64,000 nt of DNA from Streptomyces sp. 2131.1 (GTDB lineage Bacteria; Actinomycetota; Actinomycetes; Streptomycetales; Streptomycetaceae): the NCBI RefSeq assembly GCF_900105515.1, contig NZ_FNSY01000001.1, forward strand, positions 4,638,001-4,702,000, given 5' to 3'. The position numbers and the translations under genes are program-made. Below, in pieces: positions 33,617 to 42,080 of the stretch. The notes beneath the pieces are model-generated. The model searched no databases and was not told the origin of the DNA. It was given only the letters and a program-made list of their open reading frames with translations. The first letter of the stretch is position 1; every line of letters begins with the position of its first letter.

Positions 33617-34405
33617 TTACTGCTTGGGCGCGCCCAGCCGCAGCAGGTGCTCGCGTCCCGCGCCCAGCAGCCCCGGCAGCTCCGCCGCCTCCGGGTACCA
33701 GCGCTTCTCGTACTCCCAGCACACCCAGCCGTCCGGGTCCACGGTGTCCAGGCACGCCCGCAGCGGCAGCACCCCCGCGCCCAGGGCCAGCGGCGTGGTG
33801 TCGTCGGTCGAGGCGATGTCCTTCACCTGCACGTAGCCGAGGTGCGGGGCCAGGACCGCGTGGCTGGCCACCGGCTCCTCGCCCGCCAGCCAGGTGTGCA
33901 TGACGTCCCACAGCGCGCCGACGCTCTTGTGGCCCACCGTCCCGGCCACCCGGGCCACGTCGACCCCCGCCCGGTGCGAGTCATGGGTCTCCAGGAGGAG
34001 GCGTACGCCCAGGTCGGCGGCGTACGGGGCTGCGGCGCCCAGCCGGCGCGCGGCGATCTCGTCGGCTTCCGACGGCTTCAGGTCCCCGCCGCCCGGGAAC
34101 ACCCGGACGTACGGCGCTCCCAGGTCCCGGGCCAGCTCGGTCAGCGCGGCCAGCTCGTCCAGGACCGGCTGGTCGTAGCCCTCGGCGGCGACCTTCGCGT
34201 ACCCCGCCACGCCCAGGATCTGGACCCCGCCGCGCTCGAACTCGGCGACCACCGAGGCACGTTCGGCCTGCCCGAGGCCCAGGTGCACCGGCTCCTCGGG
34301 GTGGGCGCGCAGCTCAACCCCCTGGTAGCCGTTCCCGGCGGCGAGCCGGACGACGTCGGCGATGGGCAGCCCCGGAACCCCGAGGGTGGAGAAAGCGAGC
34401 TTCAC
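33617..34405 (-). CDS. Sugar phosphate isomerase/epimerase-like TIM barrel (first copy)
   Basis: 262 residues of the AP-endonuclease-2/xylose-isomerase-like superfamily: MKLAFSTLGVPGLPIADVVR, YQGVELRAHPEE, VRVFPGGGDLKPSE, LLLETHDSHRAG (Glu/His/Asp metal site), ALWDVMHTWLAG, YVQVKDIAS, WVCWEYEKRWYPE (last metal Glu). It lies on the same strand just after the LacI regulator gene, so it probably belongs to the same sugar regulon. Substrate cannot be read from sequence. Confidence 0.85.
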   Translation of the reverse strand: MKLAFSTLGVPGLPIADVVRLAAGNGYQGVELRAHPEEPVHLGLGQAERASVVAEFERGGVQILGVAGYAKVAAEGYDQPVLDELAALTELARDLGAPYVRVFPGGGDLKPSEADEIAARRLGAAAPYAADLGVRLLLETHDSHRAGVDVARVAGTVGHKSVGALWDVMHTWLAGEEPVASHAVLAPHLGYVQVKDIASTDDTTPLALGAGVLPLRACLDTVDPDGWVCWEYEKRWYPEAAELPGLLGAGREHLLRLGAPKQ

Positions 34406-34487
34406 GTGCGTGTTCCTTCCGTCGTTCCGTGCCGCCCCGTCCGGCGGGAGGCGGGGCGCCCTGACGCGTACCCCGACCCGCGGGCGC

Positions 34488-35552
34488 TCACCCCCGGGGC
34501 GGCGCCGTCGATCCGCGCACCATCAGCTCGGCCGGGATCAGCGCGATGCCGCCGGGCGGCGGGTCCTCCTTGCCCATGGCCAGCCGGCCCGCCCGCGCCC
34601 CCGCCTCGACGAGCGGCAGCCGTACGGTCGTGAGGGCCGGGACCACGTCCACCGAGAACGGCAGGTCGTCGAAGCCGGCCACCGAGATGTCCTCCGGGAT
34701 GCGCAGCCCCCGGTCGCGGATCGCCGCCGCCGCACCGAGCGCCACGGTGTCGTTGGCGGCGACGACGGCGGTGATCGCCGGTTCGCGGCGCAGGAGTTCG
34801 ACGGTCGCGTCGTAGCCGGATCCCCGGTCGTACGAGCCGTGCACGGTCAGCCGGTCCTCGTCGCCGGCCGCCCCCGCCCCGCGCATCGCCTCGCGGTGTC
34901 CGGCGAGCCGGTGCCGGGTGGTGGTGCGCTCCAGCGGGCCCGCGACATAGCCGATCCTGCGGTGCCCGAGGGATAGCAGGTGCTTGGTGAGCCGCTGGGC
35001 GCCGCCCTGGTTGTCGAAGGCGAGCGCGGCCACCACGGCCGCGCCGTCCGGCAGCGGCGGCCGCCCGCAGAGCACGACCCGGGTGCCCGCCTCCGCGAGC
35101 TTCGCCAGCTTCGCGGCCATCGCCGTCTGGTGCTCCGGGTCCTCCACCGCGCCGCCGGTGAGGACGACGGCGGCGGCGCGCTGGCGCTGGAGCAGGGTGA
35201 GGTAGGTCAGTTCGCGGTCCGGGGAGCCGCCGGTGTTGCAGACGACCGCCAGTTTCTCGCCGCCCGCCCGGCCCGACCCGTCGCCGGGCCCGCCGATCTC
35301 GGTCTGCGCGGCGCCCGCCATGATCCCGAAGAACGGGTCGGCGATGTCGTTGACGAGGATGCCGACCAGGTCGGACGTGGCCGCCGCCAGGGCGCTGGCC
35401 TGCCCGTTCAGCACGTAGTCCAGGTCGTCCACCGCGCGCAGGACTCGCTCCCGGGTGGACGCCGCCACCGGGTAGTTGCCGTTCAGCACACGGGAGACGG
35501 TGGCCGGGGACACCCGGGCGCGGGCCGCCACGTCCGCCAGGGTGACTGTCAT
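34488..35552 (-). CDS. LacI-family repressor of the sugar locus
   Basis: 354 residues. HTH and hinge VTLADVAARARVSPATVSRV then LNGNYPVAASTRERVLRAV; periplasmic-binding-like effector domain with LVGILVNDIADPFFG, RRIGYVAGPLERTTT and SVAGFDDLPFSVDVVPALTT. An insertion of Gly/Asp/Arg-rich residues follows TEIGGPGDGSGRAGGEK. It is divergent from the oxidoreductase operon, and an AAGCGCTT-centred operator lies in the shared region, so it most likely controls both directions. Confidence 0.93.
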   Translation of the reverse strand: MTVTLADVAARARVSPATVSRVLNGNYPVAASTRERVLRAVDDLDYVLNGQASALAAATSDLVGILVNDIADPFFGIMAGAAQTEIGGPGDGSGRAGGEKLAVVCNTGGSPDRELTYLTLLQRQRAAAVVLTGGAVEDPEHQTAMAAKLAKLAEAGTRVVLCGRPPLPDGAAVVAALAFDNQGGAQRLTKHLLSLGHRRIGYVAGPLERTTTRHRLAGHREAMRGAGAAGDEDRLTVHGSYDRGSGYDATVELLRREPAITAVVAANDTVALGAAAAIRDRGLRIPEDISVAGFDDLPFSVDVVPALTTVRLPLVEAGARAGRLAMGKEDPPPGGIALIPAELMVRGSTAPPRG

Positions 35553-35632
35553 CGCTTTCCTCCGTGGCCTGTGACCGATTGACGGGCCCCCTCTTGTCCG
35601 GGCCGCTGTCGGCAGGCTAGCGTCATCTCGTA

Positions 35633-35648
35633 TAGAAAGCGCTTGCTA
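35633..35648. promoter_or_regulatory. LacI-type operator before the oxidoreductase operon
   Basis: TAGAAAGCGCTTGCTA is centred on the palindrome AAGCGCTT, the typical centre of LacI-family operators. It overlaps the TATAGA sequence that may be the -10 element, and lies 22 bases before the start codon. Confidence 0.7.
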
Positions 35649-35670
35649 CGGCCGTACGGAGGGAACTTTC

Positions 35671-36822
35671 GTGACACGCAGGACAGTGCGCATCGCCATG
35701 AACGGCGTCACCGGACGCATGGGATACCGACAGCACCTGGTGCGCTCGATCCTCGCGATCCGCGAGCAGGGCGGCCTCGACCTCGGCGACGGCGACGTGC
35801 TGTGGCCGGAACCGGTCCTCGTCGGCCGCCGCGCCCACGCCCTGGAAGAACTGGCCGCGCGCCACGGCCTGACCGAGTGGTCCACCGACCTCGACGCGGT
35901 CCTCGCGGACGACACCGTCGACATCTACTTCGACGCCCAGGTCACCCAGGCCCGGGTGGAGGCCATCAAGAAGGCCGTCGCCGCCGGCAAGCACATCTAC
36001 ACCGAGAAGCCCACCGCCACGGACGTCGAGGGCGCCCTCGACCTGGCCCGCCTGGCCCAGGAGGCCGGCATCAAGCACGGCGTCGTCCAGGACAAGATCT
36101 TCCTGCCGGGCCTGCTCAAGCTGAAGCGCCTCATCGACGGCGGATTCTTCGGCGAGATCCTCTCCGTGCGCGGCGAGTTCGGCTACTGGGTCTTCGAGGG
36201 CGACTGGCAGGAGGCGCAGCGCCCCTCCTGGAACTACCGCGCCGAGGACGGCGGCGGAATCGTCGTCGACATGTTCCCGCACTGGGAGTACGTGCTCCAC
36301 GAGCTGTTCGGCCGGGTCACCTCGGTCCAGGCGCACGTCCAGACCCACATCCCCGAGCGCCGGGACGAGCGCGGTGAGCCGTACGCGGCGACCGCCGACG
36401 ACGCCGCCTACGGCATCTTCCAGCTGGAGGGCGGCGCCGTCGCCCAGATCAACTCCTCCTGGGCGGTCCGCGTCAACCGCGACGAGCTGGTCGAGTTCCA
36501 GGTGGACGGCACCCACGGCTCCGCCGTCGCGGGCCTGCGCAACTGCCGCGTCCAGCACCGCTCGGTCACCCCGAAGCCGGTCTGGAACCCGGACCTCCCC
36601 GTCACCGAGTCCTTCCGCGACCAGTGGCAGGAGGTCCCGGACAACGCGGAGTTCGACAACGGCTTCAAGGCCCAGTGGGAGCTGTTCCTGCGCCACATCG
36701 TGCTCGACGAGCCGTATGCCTGGGACCTGATGGCCGGCGCCCGCGGCGTGCAGCTCGCGGAGCTGGGCCTGAAGTCCCACGCGGAGGGCCGCCGCCTGGA
36801 CGTCCCCGAGCTGTCGCTGTGA
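35671..36822 (+). CDS. Gfo/Idh/MocA-family oxidoreductase
   Basis: 383 residues from GTG with GGAGGG upstream. NAD(P)-binding N-terminus is slightly unusual (VRIAMNGVTGRMGYRQHLVR, with NGVTGRMG like dihydrodipicolinate reductase), followed by IYFDAQVTQARV, the active-site EKP motif (HIYTEKPTA, Lys113), and the substrate domain with SWNYRAEDGGGIVVDMFPHW carrying the conserved Asp/His. Probably oxidises a sugar or sugar acid. First gene of a three-gene operon with the DUF993 protein and an isomerase. Confidence 0.9.
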   Translation: MTRRTVRIAMNGVTGRMGYRQHLVRSILAIREQGGLDLGDGDVLWPEPVLVGRRAHALEELAARHGLTEWSTDLDAVLADDTVDIYFDAQVTQARVEAIKKAVAAGKHIYTEKPTATDVEGALDLARLAQEAGIKHGVVQDKIFLPGLLKLKRLIDGGFFGEILSVRGEFGYWVFEGDWQEAQRPSWNYRAEDGGGIVVDMFPHWEYVLHELFGRVTSVQAHVQTHIPERRDERGEPYAATADDAAYGIFQLEGGAVAQINSSWAVRVNRDELVEFQVDGTHGSAVAGLRNCRVQHRSVTPKPVWNPDLPVTESFRDQWQEVPDNAEFDNGFKAQWELFLRHIVLDEPYAWDLMAGARGVQLAELGLKSHAEGRRLDVPELSL

Positions 36823-36859
36823 CCAGCCGCCTTCCCCTCGGCCCCCTGGAGTCGTCGCC

Positions 36860-38005
36860 GTGACCATCCATCTCCCGCAGGGCCCGTACGAACCCCGGGC
36901 CACCCCGCTCGAGCTCGCCCCGACGGGTACGCCGCTCGCCTCCCGTACGGTCTTCTCCGCCGCGCACGTCGTGGCCGACCCGTACGCCGATGTCAGCCCC
37001 GACTCGCCGGCCGCCGTCGACTGGGACGCCACGCTCGCCTTCCGCCGCCACCTCTGGTCGCACGGCCTGGGCGTGGCCGAGGCCATGGACACCGCGCAGC
37101 GCGGCATGGGCCTGGACTGGGCGGGCGCCGAGGAGCTGATCCGCCGCTCGGCCGCCGAGGCCAGGGCAGTCGGCGGGCGCATCGCCTGCGGCGTCGGCAC
37201 CGACCAGCTGCCGCCCGGCCCGGCCACGCTCGCCGAGGTGCGTGCGGCGTACGAGGAACAGCTCGCCGTCGTCGAGGAGAGCGGCGCCCAGGCCATCCTG
37301 ATGGCCTCCCGCGCCCTCGCCGCCGCCGCGAAGGGCCCCCAGGACTACCTGGACACGTACGCCCACCTGCTGCGCCAGGCCACCGAACCGGTCGTCCTGC
37401 ACTGGCTGGGCCCGATGTTCGACCCGGCGCTCGAAGGCTACTGGGGCTCCACCGACCTGGACCTGGCCACCGACACGTTCCTCCAGGTCATCGCGGAGCA
37501 CCCGGACAAGGTCGACGGCATCAAGATGTCGCTGCTCGACGCGGACCGCGAGATCGACGTACGCCGCCGGCTGCCGGGCGGGGTGCGCTGCTACACCGGG
37601 GACGACTTCAACTACCCGGAGCTGATCGCGGGCGACGACCGGGGCTTCAGCCACGCGCTGCTCGGCATCTTCGACCCGCTGGGCCCACTGGCCGCGCACG
37701 CGGTGCGGGTGCTGGACACGGGCGACACGAAGGGCTTCCGCGAACTCCTCGACCCCACGGTCGAGTTGTCCCGGCACCTCTTCCAGGCACCGACCCGGTT
37801 CTACAAGACGGGCGTGGTCTTCCTCGCCTGGCTGGCCGGTCACCAGGACCACTTCACGATGGTGGGCGGCCTCCAGTCGGCCCGCTCGCTCCCGCACCTG
37901 GCGAAGGCGTACGAACTCGCCGACGGGCTCGGCCTGTTCCCGGACCCGGAGCTGGCCGAGTCCCGGATGCGCGCGCTCCTCACGGTCAACGGAGGCACCC
38001 GATGA
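36860..38005 (+). CDS. DUF993 family protein (dihydrodipicolinate synthase-like fold)
   Basis: 381 residues from GTG. I recognise the DUF993 family, distantly related to DHDPS/NAL-type class I aldolases. Lys222 in VDGIKMSLLD is where such aldolases form the Schiff base, and RCYTGDDFNYPELIAGDD and VVLHWLGPMFDP match barrel-end loops. No experimentally assigned reaction is known to me for the family. Position between a Gfo/Idh/MocA oxidoreductase and a sugar isomerase, behind a LacI operator, suggests retro-aldol cleavage of an oxidised sugar. The stop overlaps the next start (ATGA). Confidence 0.85.
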   Translation: MTIHLPQGPYEPRATPLELAPTGTPLASRTVFSAAHVVADPYADVSPDSPAAVDWDATLAFRRHLWSHGLGVAEAMDTAQRGMGLDWAGAEELIRRSAAEARAVGGRIACGVGTDQLPPGPATLAEVRAAYEEQLAVVEESGAQAILMASRALAAAAKGPQDYLDTYAHLLRQATEPVVLHWLGPMFDPALEGYWGSTDLDLATDTFLQVIAEHPDKVDGIKMSLLDADREIDVRRRLPGGVRCYTGDDFNYPELIAGDDRGFSHALLGIFDPLGPLAAHAVRVLDTGDTKGFRELLDPTVELSRHLFQAPTRFYKTGVVFLAWLAGHQDHFTMVGGLQSARSLPHLAKAYELADGLGLFPDPELAESRMRALLTVNGGTR

Positions 38006-38829
38006 GCGACGGCCGTCTCTCCATCAACCAGGAGACCATCAAGCAGTGGTCGCTGCCGGAGCTGGCCGAGGGCTGCTCGAAGGCCGGCGTCGACAAGGTC
38101 GGCCTGTGGCGGGCCCCCGTGCAGTCGTACGGGGTCGAGGCGACGGCCCGGCTCCTCTCCGACCACGGCCTGACCGTCACCAGCCTGTGCCGGGGCGGCT
38201 TCCTCACCGCCCTGGACCCGGCGGAACGGGCCCGCGCCCTGGACGACAACCGTGCCGCGCTCGACGAGGCGGCGGGCCTGTCCACGGACACCCTGGTCCT
38301 CGTCTCGGGCGGCCTCCCGGAGGGCAGCAAGGACCTGTACGGGGCCCGCGAACGCATCGCGGACGCCCTGGCCGAGCTGGTCCCGTACGCGGCGGAGCGC
38401 GGGGTGCGCCTCGCCATCGAGCCCCTGCACCCCATGTTCGCCTCGGACCGGTGCGTGGTCTCGACGCTCTCCCAGGCCCTGGACATCGCGGAGCGCTTCC
38501 CGGCCGAGCAGGTGGGCGTGGTCGTCGACACGTACCACCTCTGGTGGGACGACCAGGCGCCCGCCCAGATCGCCCGGGCCGGTGCGGGCGGCCGCATCCA
38601 CTCCTTCCAGCTCGCCGACTGGATCACCCCGCTCCCGGCGGGCGTCCTGCTCGGCCGGGGCCAACTGGGCGACGGCAGCGTGGACTTCCGGTTCTTCCGC
38701 CGCGCGGTGGAGGAGACGGGCTTCGACGGCCCGGTCGAGGTGGAGATCTTCAACGAGGACCTGTGGGCGCGCGACGGCGCGGAGGTCCTGGCGGAGGTGG
38801 CGGCCCGCTACGCCGAGCACGCCTGCTGA
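38002..38829 (+). CDS. Sugar phosphate isomerase/epimerase-like TIM barrel (second copy)
   Basis: 275 residues of the same superfamily as the gene at 33617 but clearly divergent: INQETIKQWSLPELAEGCSK, VTSLCRGGFLT, LAIEPLHPMFASDR (metal Glu/His), VGVVVDTYHLWWDDQAP (Asp/His), IHSFQLADWITPL, and VEVEIFNEDLWARD (final Glu). Translationally coupled to DUF993. Together the operon encodes oxidation, isomerisation and probable cleavage; no transporter or kinase is present. Confidence 0.87.
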   Translation: MSDGRLSINQETIKQWSLPELAEGCSKAGVDKVGLWRAPVQSYGVEATARLLSDHGLTVTSLCRGGFLTALDPAERARALDDNRAALDEAAGLSTDTLVLVSGGLPEGSKDLYGARERIADALAELVPYAAERGVRLAIEPLHPMFASDRCVVSTLSQALDIAERFPAEQVGVVVDTYHLWWDDQAPAQIARAGAGGRIHSFQLADWITPLPAGVLLGRGQLGDGSVDFRFFRRAVEETGFDGPVEVEIFNEDLWARDGAEVLAEVAARYAEHAC

Positions 38830-38837
38830 GTCCGCCC

Positions 38838-38872
38838 CCCCGGGGCCCGGCTGTGCGGTCCGGGTCCCGGGG
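38838..38872 (+). terminator. Terminator of the DUF993 operon
   Basis: CCCCGGGGCCCGG pairs with CCGGGTCCCGGGG (one mismatch) across a 9-base loop, just after the isomerase stop. Confidence 0.7.
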
Positions 38873-38882
38873 AGGCCGGGTC

Positions 38883-38975
38883 CTACTGGGGCGGCGCGAG
38901 CGCGGGATCGTCCCCGACCCGGAACCGCGTGGTGCCCGACCGGTCGCCGACGAGCAGGTGCTTCGATCTACCCAT
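38883..38975 (-). CDS. Possible 30-residue protein or gene remnant
   Basis: A short frame reads MGRSKHLLVGDRSGTTRFRV and ends GDDPALAPPQ. It has plausible codon use but only a weak GGGAC before the ATG, and no family is recognisable. It may be the end of a lost gene. Confidence 0.2.
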   Translation of the reverse strand: MGRSKHLLVGDRSGTTRFRVGDDPALAPPQ

Positions 38976-39010
38976 GTCCCGGATGCCATCGGGGCGTTGG
39001 GGGCCGTGCC

Positions 39011-39529
39011 CTACCCTCCGGCGACGGTCCCGCAGGTGATGACGCCGTCGACGGTGATCGACTCGCCGCTGGGGTCGGTCGGTCCGAGCTTCAGCCCGGC
39101 CACGGTGACGACCCAGGTGTCGCCGCTCCTGCTGCCGCTGATCCCGGGCGCGGAGGCGTGCAGATAGCTGGCGCCGTCCTTCGTGGTGAGCGTGGTCATC
39201 GCCTTGTCACCACTCATGACGGCCGTGAACGAGGGCTTCGCGGGGGTGCTGCTGCCGGCGCTGTCGGGTGCGGTGACGGCGGCGAGCTTCCCGTTCATCA
39301 CGGCACAGCGGACGCTCTCGATGGTGAACTCCCCGCCCTTCCCACCGCTGTAGTGCAGCTTCGCGGACCCCTTGCCGTCCCCGTCCGGCACACTCACCGT
39401 CGCCTTGCCGGTCCCGTCGTCCGAAACGCCCTTCCCGGACCCCCCGTCGTCCGACGAGCACCCGGTGAGCACCACCCCGGCGGCGGCCAGGGCAACGACG
39501 GCGAAGCTCAGTGCACGGGACCTGGACAC
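39011..39529 (-). CDS. Small lipoprotein
   Basis: 172 residues from a GTG with AAAGGG five bases upstream. Signal peptide with lipobox VLTGCSS, Gly/Asp/Ser-rich linker, then a beta-rich domain (KATVSVPDGDG, KLHYSGGKGGEFTIESVRC, GDTWVVTVAGLKLG, VDGVITCGTVAGG) with two Cys likely disulphide-bonded. The pattern recalls mycobacterial LpqH/19-kDa-type lipoproteins, tentatively. Function unknown. Confidence 0.75.
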   Translation of the reverse strand: MSRSRALSFAVVALAAAGVVLTGCSSDDGGSGKGVSDDGTGKATVSVPDGDGKGSAKLHYSGGKGGEFTIESVRCAVMNGKLAAVTAPDSAGSSTPAKPSFTAVMSGDKAMTTLTTKDGASYLHASAPGISGSRSGDTWVVTVAGLKLGPTDPSGESITVDGVITCGTVAGG

Positions 39530-39629
39530 GCGAACCCTTTCGACCACCTGACAGACGTTTCACCGTACAGGCGGCCCAGGAGCGGACGACAGGGCTCCGG
39601 GTGTCGCACCCACCCGGTAGCGTCGCGCC

Positions 39630-41951
39630 ATGGCCACCACCACGCCCCACACCCCCAACCTGGCCGTCCTCGAAGGCGTACTCGAGCGGATCACCTACGC
39701 CAACGAGGAGAACGGGTACACCGTCGCCCGCGTCGACACCGGGCGGGGGAGCAACGACCTGCTCACCGTCGTGGGGGCGCTCCTCGGGGCGCAGCCGGGG
39801 GAGTCGCTGCGGATGGAGGGGCGTTGGGGCTCCCACTCGACCTACGGCAAGCAGTTCCACGTCGAGAACTACCGGACGGTCCTCCCCGCCACCATCCAGG
39901 GCATCCGGCGCTACCTCGGGTCCGGGCTGATCAAGGGCATCGGGCCCGTGATGGCCGACCGGATCACCACCCACTTCGGCGTGGACACGCTCGACATCAT
40001 CGAGCGGGAGCCGAAGCGGCTGATCGAGGTGCCGGGGCTCGGGCCCAAGCGGACGAAGATGATCGCCGCCGCGTGGGAGGAGCAGAAGGCGATCAAGGAG
40101 GTCATGGTCTTCCTCCAGGGCGTCGGCGTCTCGACATCCATCGCCGTGCGGATCTACAAGAAGTACGAGGACGCCTCGATCTCCGTCGTGAAGAACCAGC
40201 CCTACCGGCTGGCCGCCGACGTCTGGGGCATCGGCTTCCTCACCGCCGACAGGATCGCCCAGGCCGTGGGCATCCCGCACGACAGCCCGGAACGGGTCAA
40301 GGCCGGGCTGCAGTACGCGCTGTCGCAGTCCACCGACCAGGGGCACTGCTTCCTGCCCGAGGAGCGGCTGATCGCGGACGCGGTGAAGCTGCTCCAGGTG
40401 GACACCGGGCTCGTCATCGAGTGCCTGGCGGAGCTGGCGGAGGAACCGGAGGGCGTCGTACGGGAGAAGGTGCCGTCGCCCGAGGGCGGGGAGCCGGTCA
40501 CGGCGGTGTATCTGGTGCCGTTCCACCGGGCGGAGATCTCGCTCGCCGCGCAGGTGCGGCGGCTGCTGCGGACACCGGAGGAGCGGATGCCCGGCTTCGC
40601 GGACGTGGACTGGGACAAGGCCCTGAAGTGGCTCGCCGGCCGGACCGGTGCCCAGCTGGCGCCCGAGCAGGAGGCCGCCGTGCGGCTCGCGCTGACCCGG
40701 AAGGTCGCCGTGCTGACCGGCGGGCCCGGCTGCGGCAAGTCGTTCACGGTCCGGTCCATCGTGGAGCTGGCCCGCGCCAAGAAGGCCAAGGTGGTGCTGG
40801 CCGCGCCCACAGGCCGCGCGGCCAAGCGGCTCTCGGAGCTGACCGGGGCCGAGGCGTCCACCGTGCACCGGCTGCTCGAACTGAAGCCCGGCGGCGACGC
40901 GGCGTACGACAAGGACCGTCCGCTGGACGCCGATCTGGTGGTCGTCGACGAGGCGTCGATGCTCGATCTGCTGCTCGCCAACAAGCTGGTGAAGGCGGTG
41001 GCACCGGGTGCCCACCTGCTGCTCGTCGGCGATGTGGACCAGCTGCCCTCGGTGGGGGCGGGGGAGGTGCTGCGGGACCTGCTCGCGGACGGCGGGCCGG
41101 TGCCGGCGGTCCGGCTGACCACCATTTTCCGCCAGGCCCAGCAGTCGGGCGTCGTCACCAACGCGCACCGCATCAATTCCGGCGTACCGCCCCTCACTCA
41201 GGGGCTCAGTGACTTCTTCCTCTTCGTCGAGGACGAGACGGAGGACGCCGGAGTCCTCGCGGTGGACGTCGCAGCCCGCCGTATTCCGGCCAAGTTCGGG
41301 CTGAACGCGCGCCGCGACGTACAGGTGCTCGCGCCGATGCACCGGGGCCCGGCCGGGGCCGGGCATCTCAACGGCTTGCTCCAGCAGGCGATCACCCCGG
41401 CGCGGCCCGGAGTGCCGGAGAAGCGGTTCGGCGGCCGGGTCTTCCGAGTCGGGGACAAGGTCACCCAGATCCGTAACAACTATGACAAGGGCGAGAACGG
41501 CGTCTTCAACGGCACGGTCGGCGTCGTCACCGGCCTTGACCTGGACGAACAGCGGCTGACGGTCCTCACCGACGAGGACGAGGAGATCGGCTACGACTTC
41601 GACGAGCTCGACGAGCTGGCCCACGCGTACGCCATGACGATCCACCGTTCCCAGGGCAGCGAGTACCCCGCCGTCGTCGTCCCGGTGACGAAGAGCGCCT
41701 GGATGATGCTCCAGCGGAACCTGCTGTACACCGCCGTGACCCGGGCCAAGAAGCTCGTCGTGCTGGTCGGCTCGCGGCAGGCGATCGGCCAGGCGGTCCG
41801 CACTGTTTCCGCAGGCAGACGCTGTACGGCGCTGGATCACCGGCTGCGCGGGGGCGGCGACGGAGGATCGTCGGTAAAAATGATCGATCAAAACGGTGGG
41901 AAACATCACGGAGGTCTTCCGGAACCGCAGTCAAGGGGGCAGGATGGCTAA
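39630..41951 (+). CDS. recD2: RecD2-type ATP-dependent DNA helicase (SF1B)
   Basis: 5'-3' DNA helicase of the RecD2 branch, which functions without RecBC. 773 residues. N-terminal OB-like domain (EENGYTVARVDTG) and helix-hairpin-helix repeats (YLGSGLIKGIGPVMADRI, VPGLGPKRTKMIAAAW, LQGVGVSTSIAVRI) precede the helicase core: Walker A TGGPGCGKSFT (Lys370), LAAPTGRAAKRL, Walker B VVVDEASMLD, TTIFRQAQQSG, and C-terminal UvrD-like motifs NGVFNGTVGVV and AMTIHRSQGSEYPAVVVPV. The final 45 residues (after AIGQAVRTVSAGRRC) are low-complexity Gly-rich and taper off. A palindromic hairpin begins right after the stop. Confidence 0.95.
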   Translation: MATTTPHTPNLAVLEGVLERITYANEENGYTVARVDTGRGSNDLLTVVGALLGAQPGESLRMEGRWGSHSTYGKQFHVENYRTVLPATIQGIRRYLGSGLIKGIGPVMADRITTHFGVDTLDIIEREPKRLIEVPGLGPKRTKMIAAAWEEQKAIKEVMVFLQGVGVSTSIAVRIYKKYEDASISVVKNQPYRLAADVWGIGFLTADRIAQAVGIPHDSPERVKAGLQYALSQSTDQGHCFLPEERLIADAVKLLQVDTGLVIECLAELAEEPEGVVREKVPSPEGGEPVTAVYLVPFHRAEISLAAQVRRLLRTPEERMPGFADVDWDKALKWLAGRTGAQLAPEQEAAVRLALTRKVAVLTGGPGCGKSFTVRSIVELARAKKAKVVLAAPTGRAAKRLSELTGAEASTVHRLLELKPGGDAAYDKDRPLDADLVVVDEASMLDLLLANKLVKAVAPGAHLLLVGDVDQLPSVGAGEVLRDLLADGGPVPAVRLTTIFRQAQQSGVVTNAHRINSGVPPLTQGLSDFFLFVEDETEDAGVLAVDVAARRIPAKFGLNARRDVQVLAPMHRGPAGAGHLNGLLQQAITPARPGVPEKRFGGRVFRVGDKVTQIRNNYDKGENGVFNGTVGVVTGLDLDEQRLTVLTDEDEEIGYDFDELDELAHAYAMTIHRSQGSEYPAVVVPVTKSAWMMLQRNLLYTAVTRAKKLVVLVGSRQAIGQAVRTVSAGRRCTALDHRLRGGGDGGSSVKMIDQNGGKHHGGLPEPQSRGQDG

Positions 41952-41954
41952 GTT

Positions 41955-41973
41955 CGCGGCACTCAGTGCCGCG
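41955..41973. terminator. Hairpin after recD2, start of the citA leader
   Basis: CGCGGCACT-C-AGTGCCGCG is a perfect 9-base inverted repeat four bases after the recD2 stop. It may end recD2 transcription or form part of the citrate synthase leader. Confidence 0.55.
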
Positions 41974-42080
41974 AGTAGGTCCAATGGACGACCCCGAGTG
42001 CACTCTCCTGAGCCAAATGGGGGAGGGTGGAGACAGTCAGGGAACCTCGAAGAAGAGGCACTACGTCGGTGAGGGATGAC
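41974..42080 (+). promoter_or_regulatory. citA upstream leader
   Basis: About 107 bases with further potential stems: ACTCTCC against GGGGGAG(G)GT and CCTC-GAAGAA-GAGG, and GTGAGGG just before the GTG start. I could not match it to a known riboswitch class. Confidence 0.35.

Noticed and set aside
38252..41212. 986-codon plus-strand frame through the isomerase and recD2 genes
   Set aside because: Shifted frame of two real genes, crossing a terminator; composition is Arg/Ala/Pro-rich and unlike a protein.
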